A DNA stretch of 64,000 nt. Source: Thermoleophilia bacterium (GTDB lineage: Bacteria > Actinomycetota > Thermoleophilia > Gaiellales > Gaiellaceae). A program made the position numbers and the translations under genes. How positions within the stretch are numbered: position 1 is the stretch's first letter; the number at the start of each line of letters is the position of its first letter. The stretch lies in contig JADGPE010000001.1 in the NCBI GenBank assembly GCA_017882605.1, positions 1 through 64,000 on the forward strand, read 5' to 3'. This document shows, piece after piece, positions 59,564 to 64,000 of the stretch. Below the pieces are notes generated by a model. The model was not told the origin of the DNA and ran no database searches. It saw only the letters and a list, made by a program, of their open reading frames with translations.

Positions 59564-59806
59564 CTAGACGTCGGCGTTCGCGGTCTGTCTGCGCGCCGGG
59601 ACCCGATAGCCGTGATCGGCACAGAGCGACCCGGGCAGATCCTCGGTGAGGGCGTCGCAGTAGCCCTTCCCGTACGCCGCACGCATGAACGCCGCGACGA
59701 CGTCCAGCGACCACTCGCTGATCCCCGCGGCTTCACGCCAGAGGTCGGCGAGCCGGAGGTCGATGTCGAGCTCGAGGAGATCGATCCGTGAGGGTCCCGT
59801 AGACAC
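59564..59806 (-). CDS. Small protein of unknown function upstream of ccmE
   Basis: 80 aa: IDLLELDIDLRLADLWREAAGISEWSLDVVAAFMRAAYGKGYCDALTEDLPGSLCADHGYRVP. It is soluble and mostly helical, with two cysteines and a histidine near the C-terminus (YCDAL...SLCADHGY). The start is a GTG at 59806. TACTCT lies 8 nt upstream and a perfect 15-bp palindrome sits just beyond it. It ends 13 bp before ccmE. No family recognised. Confidence 0.6.
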   Translation of the reverse strand: MSTGPSRIDLLELDIDLRLADLWREAAGISEWSLDVVAAFMRAAYGKGYCDALTEDLPGSLCADHGYRVPARRQTANADV

Positions 59807-59824
59807 GCGCCTTCAGAGTAGGAA

Positions 59825-59839
59825 GTCCGTCGGACGGAC
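59825..59839. promoter_or_regulatory. Perfect 15-bp palindrome upstream of the 59564-59806 gene
   Basis: GTCCGTCGGACGGAC: 7-bp arms around one base. It is 4 bp upstream of the TACTCT -10 (59815-59820, minus strand), in the spacer where a repressor would block polymerase. Confidence 0.45.
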
Positions 59840-59877
59840 CTGTGAAAGCCGGGCGCAGGCTACGCGCCGCCGCACTT

Positions 59878-59891
59878 TGACACCAGTGTCA
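59878..59891. promoter_or_regulatory. Palindrome TGACACCAGTGTCA in the divergent gap
   Basis: Perfect 6-bp arms (TGACAC, GTGTCA) around 2 bp, 40 bp upstream of the ATG at 59932. TTGACA (59877-59882) overlaps its left arm, but no -10 lies at normal spacing. It has the look of a dimeric regulator site. Confidence 0.45.
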
Positions 59892-59931
59892 CGAACTCGC
59901 TCGGGCCGGCGATACCCTTCTTACCGCGTCA

Positions 59932-60747
59932 ATGCCTCGTCGCATCCACTACGGACCTGCCCGCGTACCGTCCCGCGAATCTCCCGCGGCAGCGGTCGCC
60001 GCACTGCTCGAACAAGGCCACTCGGCCTGCGAGATCGACTTCGAGGGCCGCTTCTGGATGGATTACGACTTCGCAGCGGCTCTGGGCGAGCGTTGTGCGG
60101 CGAACGACATCGCGTTGTCCGTGCACGCGCCGATCGCCGGCTTCATGGGCCACGCCGAGCGGGGCAAGAAGCTGAACATGGCTGTCGGCATGCTCGACCA
60201 TTCGGCCGGCATCGCGAAGGCAGCGGGCGCCGAGCTGGTCGTGTTCCACCCGGGCTTCCTCCTCGGCCGAACGCGGGGGGACGCGATCGCCTCGGTCGTC
60301 GAACAGCTGGCCGAGCTGCGAGAGCGGCTCGAAGGAAAAGATCGCGCCGTGCCGTTCGGCATCGAGGTGATGGGCCGTGTGCGCGAGCTCGGCTCGATCG
60401 AGGATGTGTGCGAGATCGCCTCACAGCTCGACTGGGTTCGGCCCGTCATCGATTTCGCGCACATGCACGCGACCTCGGACGGCGCCTTCCTCTCGGTCGA
60501 GCCGTTCGTGGCGGCGCTCGCGCAGGCGGACGCGGTGCTCGAACCAGGTGCGCCCTTCCACATCCACTTCTCAGACATCAAGTTCGCGAATCGCAACGAG
60601 ACGAAGCACCTGCCCTACGGGGAGGGAACATTGCGCGCCGAGCCGCTACGCGACGCCCTGATGCAGTTCGAGCGTCCCGCAACGGTCATCTCCGAGTCTC
60701 CCACCCCCGAATCGACCGCTTCCATCAAGGAGATCCTCGGCGCATAG
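59932..60747 (+). CDS. Xylose isomerase-like TIM-barrel protein (sugar epimerase/endonuclease IV fold)
   Basis: 271 aa. ACEIDFEGRFWMDYDFAAALGERCAANDIALSVHAPIAGF, AGAELVVFHPGFLLG, FGIEVMGRVRELGSIEDV, DFAHMHATSDG and FHIHFSDIKFANRNETKHLPYGEGTL carry the metal-binding His/Glu/Asp pattern of the AP-endonuclease 2 superfamily. SVHAPI, HPGF and HIHFSDI...YGEG match the endonuclease IV-like group, so it may be a DNA repair enzyme or a sugar isomerase. It precedes the phosphomutase gene by 14 bp. Confidence 0.82.
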   Translation: MPRRIHYGPARVPSRESPAAAVAALLEQGHSACEIDFEGRFWMDYDFAAALGERCAANDIALSVHAPIAGFMGHAERGKKLNMAVGMLDHSAGIAKAAGAELVVFHPGFLLGRTRGDAIASVVEQLAELRERLEGKDRAVPFGIEVMGRVRELGSIEDVCEIASQLDWVRPVIDFAHMHATSDGAFLSVEPFVAALAQADAVLEPGAPFHIHFSDIKFANRNETKHLPYGEGTLRAEPLRDALMQFERPATVISESPTPESTASIKEILGA

Positions 60748-60761
60748 CTAGTCTCCGGGCG

Positions 60762-62102
60762 GTGCTCGACCCGAAGGTCTTCAAGGCGTACGACGTCCGC
60801 GGGCTTCACCCGTCGGAGCTCGACGAGGCCGGCGCGTACGCGATCGGACGGGCCTTCGTCGACCAGTTCGAGCCGAGCTCGATCGCGGTCGGGCGAGACG
60901 TGCGCCTCTCCTCACCTTCGATGGCGGCAGCCGTGATCGAAGGGGCTGCGGATGCAGGCGCCGACGTGCTGGATCTCGGGATGGTCGGAACGGAGATGCT
61001 CTACTTCGCGGTCGGCGAGCTGGCCCTCGACGGCGGCGTGATGGTCACCGCATCGCACAACCCGAAGCAGTACACCGGGATGAAGATCGTGCGGCGGGGT
61101 GCGTTGCCCGTGGGCGGAGAGTCCGGATTGTTCGACGTGCGCGACCGTGCAATCGCGGCTGCCTGGCGTGACGCCTCCCGCGGCGAGGTTCGAGCGGAGG
61201 ACATCTGGGACCGGTTCGTCGACCGCGTGCTCTCGTTCGTCGATCTCGACGCGCTGCGCCCGTTGCGAATCGTGATCGATGCGGCGAACGGGATGGCCGG
61301 CGTCATGCTGCCACCCGTGCTTTCGCGGTTGCCGATGCTCGACATCGTGAGTTGTTACTTCGACCCGGACGGCACGTTCCCGAACCATGAGCCCAACCCG
61401 CTTCTCCCGGAGAACCGCGAATTCATCATCGGCAAGACGCGCAGCGAAGGCGCAGATTTCGGCGTTGCCTACGACGGTGATGCGGATCGGTGCTTCTTCG
61501 TCGACGACACCGGCGAGTTCGTCCCAGGGGACTTCGTCACCGCCCTCTTCGCGGAGACGATCCTCGCCCGCGAGCCCGGCGGAAAGGTGATCTATGACGT
61601 TCGCGCATCCCGCGCCGTGCCGGAGACCATCGAGCGAGCCGGCGGCATCCCACTGATCAATCGCGTCGGTCACGCTTTCATCAAGCAGCGAATGCGCGAG
61701 GTGGACGCGGTCTTCGCCGGTGAGGTTTCGGCGCACTACTACTTCCGCGACTTTTCCCAGGCCGACTCGGGCACTGTTCCGTTCCTTCTGATGTGCGAGC
61801 TCGTCTCACGCCGCGGCAAGCTGAGCGGCGCGCTCGCGCCCTTTCGCGCCAAGCACTTCATCACCGGAGAGATCAATACGCCCGTTGCGGATGTCCCGGC
61901 GAAGCTCGGGGAGCTCGAAGCTCGTTTCGGTGCCGAGGGCCGCGTCACCCACCTCGACGGGCTCTCGGTCGATTTCGACGACTGGCATTTCAACGTTCGC
62001 CCTTCGAACACGGAGCCGCTGCTGCGCCTGAATCTCGAAGCGAGCTCGCAGGAGCAGATGGACGAGAAGCGCGACGAGGTTCTCGGCGTGATCCGGGCGT
62101 GA
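60762..62102 (+). CDS. manB: Phosphomannomutase/phosphoglucomutase
   Basis: 446-aa alpha-D-phosphohexomutase, linking hexose-6-phosphate and hexose-1-phosphate for NDP-sugar synthesis. Motifs are FKAYDVRGLHPSEL, the phosphoserine loop GGVMVTASHNPKQYTGMKIV, the metal loop AYDGDADRCFFVD, GEVSAHYYFRDFSQADSG (sugar binding) and the phosphate-binding NVRPSNTEPLLRLNLEA. The 805-aa track ORF is extended backward. The GTG at 60762, 7 nt after TAGTCT, is the start. The symbol is by family resemblance. Confidence 0.92.
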   Translation: MLDPKVFKAYDVRGLHPSELDEAGAYAIGRAFVDQFEPSSIAVGRDVRLSSPSMAAAVIEGAADAGADVLDLGMVGTEMLYFAVGELALDGGVMVTASHNPKQYTGMKIVRRGALPVGGESGLFDVRDRAIAAAWRDASRGEVRAEDIWDRFVDRVLSFVDLDALRPLRIVIDAANGMAGVMLPPVLSRLPMLDIVSCYFDPDGTFPNHEPNPLLPENREFIIGKTRSEGADFGVAYDGDADRCFFVDDTGEFVPGDFVTALFAETILAREPGGKVIYDVRASRAVPETIERAGGIPLINRVGHAFIKQRMREVDAVFAGEVSAHYYFRDFSQADSGTVPFLLMCELVSRRGKLSGALAPFRAKHFITGEINTPVADVPAKLGELEARFGAEGRVTHLDGLSVDFDDWHFNVRPSNTEPLLRLNLEASSQEQMDEKRDEVLGVIRA

Positions 62103-62545
62103 TCGAGCTCGGCCACCTGACCGACCGGAAGCCGCCGTATCGTTACGCGGCCTACCAGCGCGTCGGATTCTCCGAGACCGACGCACAGGGCGTCGTCTAC
62201 TACGGCCGCTACATGCCGTACTTCGACGTCGCCCGCACGGAGTTTCACCGCCACCTCGGGCGTGTGCACCTCGGTGGCGTCGACTTCGCGATGCGCGCGG
62301 TCACGGTCGAGTACGTCGCAGGCGCCCGGTTCGACGATCTGCTCGAGATCTTCGTGCGCATCGAGCGCATCGGGACGACGAGCATCACCTACGACCACGC
62401 GGCCTACCGCGCGGACGACGACGGCGACACACTGATGGCGACGGCGAAGGCGACGGTCGTCTGCATCGCTCTCGACGAGCGCAAGGCGGTTCCGGTGCCC
62501 GAAGCATTCCGCGAGCAGATCGCCGCGTTCGAAGCTTCGCGCTAA
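62099..62545 (+). CDS. Hotdog-fold acyl-CoA thioesterase (4HBT type)
   Basis: 148 aa: YQRVGFSETDAQGVVYYGRYMPYFDVARTEFHRHLG has the 4HBT signature with the catalytic aspartate. VTVEYVAGARFDDLLEIFVRIERIGTTSITYDHAAYR continues the hotdog fold. It would hydrolyse an acyl- or aryl-CoA. The GTG at 62099 overlaps the mutase stop by 4 nt (GTGA), so the genes are coupled although their roles differ. The track start is inside the mutase. Confidence 0.9.
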   Translation: MIELGHLTDRKPPYRYAAYQRVGFSETDAQGVVYYGRYMPYFDVARTEFHRHLGRVHLGGVDFAMRAVTVEYVAGARFDDLLEIFVRIERIGTTSITYDHAAYRADDDGDTLMATAKATVVCIALDERKAVPVPEAFREQIAAFEASR

Positions 62546-62724
62546 CGTGGCCTCTCGGCGACCGACCGGCTATCCCCCGGACGAGGTACCCCGCGCGCCG
62601 TCGTCTTGATCACTCGAACGAGGGAACGCGTACACCTCGGTGCGGTAGCGAAACGAAAACGGATCGGTGAGTCCGCCTGCGAGAGCACGCACCCGCGCAA
62701 GCAGCTCGCCACGCCGGCGGCCGC

Positions 62725-62742
62725 AACCGGATGAACCCGGTT
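62725..62742. terminator. Small hairpin between converging thioesterase and rel genes
   Basis: AACCGG and CCGGTT pair perfectly over a 6-nt loop, touching the rel stop codon. The rest of the 196-bp gap (62546-62741) shows no recognisable gene; a short minus-strand frame there is discussed under rejected items. Confidence 0.4.
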
Positions 62743-64000
62743 CACGAGGGGGTGACGCGATACGCGTCGAACACGGCCTCAAGGTTGCGCAGCGCCGTGA
62801 GCAGGGTGCGAAGCCCCTTCACGTCGCCGACCTCGGCCGTGTACCAGTTCTTCGCCAGCTGGTCCTCGACGACACCGCCGTACCCGACGATGTTCGCGCC
62901 GTGCTCCGCGAACGTCCGTGCCACGTCCTCGAGGAGACGCGGGCGGTCCCACGAGTCGACCGCAATCTGGACACGGAAGCTCTTCGCCGAGGCTGCGCCG
63001 TCCCAGTCGACCTGCGTGAAGCGCTCGGGGCTCCGGCGAAGCGCCTTCACGTTCGGACAGTCGTCGCGGTGGATCGTGATCCCCTTGCCCATCGAGATGT
63101 AGCCGACGATCGGGTCACCCGGTACAGGGGTGCAGCACTTGGCGAGCCGGACGAGCACATCGGTGACGCCCGGTACCACGACGCCCATGTCGGAACCGGA
63201 GACCGGTTGCGTCTTCGGCGCCTTGGTGACGACGGGCGCCTCTTCGGCGACCTGCTCCGTCTTCAGCCGCTGAACCACCTTGTTGACGATTGCGCCGGGC
63301 TGCAGCTTGCCCGAGCCGAGCGCGAGGTAGAAGTCCTCCGCTTTCTTGAAGCCCGTCTCGCGGATCACCTGCGCAAGCGTCGCCGAGCCGCGCAGCTTCG
63401 CGTACGGCAGGTTCTGCGCCTTCAGCGCCTGCTCGAGCGCCTCCCGGCCCTTGTGCTCGGCGTCCTCACGCGTCTCGCGCGAGAACCACTGCCGAATCTT
63501 GTTGCGGGCACGCGAGCTCTTCGCAAGGGACATCCAGTCGCGTGACGGGCCTCGCCCCTGCTTCGACGTGAGGATCTCGACGAAGTCGCCGTTCTTCAGC
63601 GTGTAGTGCAACGGAACGATGCGTCCGTTGATCTTCGCCCCGACCGTACGGTGACCCACATCCGTGTGCACGGCGTAGGCGAAGTCGATCGGCGTCGCAC
63701 CGGCCGGCAGCGTCTTGACCTGGCCCTTCGGCGTGAACACGTGCACTTCTTCGTCGAAGAGGTCGGTCCGGAACGTCTTCATGAACTCGCGGGGATCCGC
63801 TTCGTCGGTCGTCCCCTCGTCCATCAACTGCTTGACCCAGGCCACCCACTCGGCGTCCTTGTCCTTCTTGCCGCGCTTGTAGAGCCAGTGCGCCGCGACG
63901 CCGAATTCGGCCGTCTCGTGCATCTCCCGAGTGCGCACCTGGATCTCGAGCGGCCGGCCCTGCGGTCCGATCACCGTCGTGTGCAGCGCCCGGTAGCCGT
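62742..64000 (-). CDS. rel: RelA/SpoT-type (p)ppGpp synthetase/hydrolase, C-terminal part (5' end beyond window)
   Basis: 419 codons visible, and the frame is still open at base 64000 (GYRALHTTVIGP precedes the track start). Visible parts are the end of the synthetase domain (LEIQVRTREMHETAEFGVAAHWLYK), the TGS domain (HVFTPKGQVKTLPAGATPIDFAYAVHTDVGHRTVGAKING), a helical domain (WMSLAKSSRARNKIRQWF), the conserved-cysteine domain (LAKCCTPVPGDPIVGYISMGKGITIHRDDCPN) and a C-terminal ACT domain (LLEDVARTFAEHGANIVGYGG). This is the long ribosome-associated stringent-response enzyme of Actinobacteria. Confidence 0.95.
   Translation of the reverse strand, partial: GYRALHTTVIGPQGRPLEIQVRTREMHETAEFGVAAHWLYKRGKKDKDAEWVAWVKQLMDEGTTDEADPREFMKTFRTDLFDEEVHVFTPKGQVKTLPAGATPIDFAYAVHTDVGHRTVGAKINGRIVPLHYTLKNGDFVEILTSKQGRGPSRDWMSLAKSSRARNKIRQWFSRETREDAEHKGREALEQALKAQNLPYAKLRGSATLAQVIRETGFKKAEDFYLALGSGKLQPGAIVNKVVQRLKTEQVAEEAPVVTKAPKTQPVSGSDMGVVVPGVTDVLVRLAKCCTPVPGDPIVGYISMGKGITIHRDDCPNVKALRRSPERFTQVDWDGAASAKSFRVQIAVDSWDRPRLLEDVARTFAEHGANIVGYGGVVEDQLAKNWYTAEVGDVKGLRTLLTALRNLEAVFDAYRVTPS

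Noticed and set aside
62546-62741. Possible tRNA or small RNA gene in the gap
   Set aside because: No cloverleaf, no TTCGANNCC-type T-loop in the right context and no acceptor stem could be found by eye.
62570-62782. 70-aa minus-strand ORF in the thioesterase-rel gap
   Set aside because: A segment (FSFRYRTEVYAFPRSSDQ) looks slightly protein-like, but no family, ribosome-binding site or leaderless -10 supports it and it overlaps the rel 3' end. It may be a gene remnant.

Overview
The window is a GC-rich, densely packed bacterial chromosome segment, most likely from an actinobacterium and possibly a Thermoleophilia/Gaiellales-type lineage (the class is my inference). The reasons are the dcw cluster order with ftsQ running straight into ftsZ and no ftsA, a meso-diaminopimelate-type MurE (DNPR motif), a fused PafB-PafC regulator, many GTG/TTG starts, and many apparently leaderless genes. 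I saw no rRNA, tRNA, CRISPR array or recognisable transposase. No stretch over 300 bp lacks a gene.

Bases 1-13.4 kb hold the division and cell wall (dcw) cluster, all on the minus strand: mraZ-rsmH-ftsL-ftsI-murE-murF-mraY-murD-ftsW-murG-murC-murB-ftsQ-(promoter)-ftsZ, with ftsZ cut by the left edge. The genes overlap or nearly touch. Expression appears to start at a promoter embedded in a textbook MraZ operator. From 13.4 to 24 kb lie a MOSC protein, a PfkB kinase, an ECF sigma factor overlapping an O6-methylguanine methyltransferase, an NDH-2-like dehydrogenase, a lipoprotein, a response regulator without a normal phospho-acceptor, a methyltransferase gene bracketed by 56-bp direct repeats, a UbiB kinase, greA and a DEAD-box helicase whose ribosome-binding site is buried in a hairpin.

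From 24 to 39.5 kb come the preprotein translocase (fused secDF, yajC) with tgt and queA for queuosine-tRNA, a two-component system with an exported protein, a CPA1-type antiporter, a beta-oxidation pair (thiolase, 3-hydroxyacyl-CoA dehydrogenase), a PAP2-family membrane protein, an aldehyde dehydrogenase and two zinc-ribbon proteins. From 39.5 to 48.7 kb come a zinc-binding protein, the PafBC fusion, queG, an oxidoreductase, a secreted HNH-like nuclease, a CelD-like acyltransferase, a proline-dehydrogenase-like protein and a collagen-like surface protein.

From 48.7 to 64 kb there is a SufT-like factor; an operon of metallophosphoesterase, cyclic 2,3-diphosphoglycerate synthetase, 2-phosphoglycerate kinase and GlpX fructose bisphosphatase; a divergent nuclease-like gene and hpt; an Nramp transporter behind a DtxR/IdeR-like box; an M23 peptidase; cytochrome c maturation genes (ccmE of the CxxxY type, ccmF, ccmI-like); a sugar-phosphate mutase operon; and a 5'-truncated rel gene.

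The strongest candidates for new biology are the bacterial cDPG operon, the recurring TANNNT-(6-9 nt)-start-codon leaderless signature at 16 genes, the RBS-sequestering leader of the RNA helicase, and the repeat-bounded methyltransferase cassette. All coordinates and motifs were read by eye from the sequence. Family names come from recognised motifs, not from database searches.
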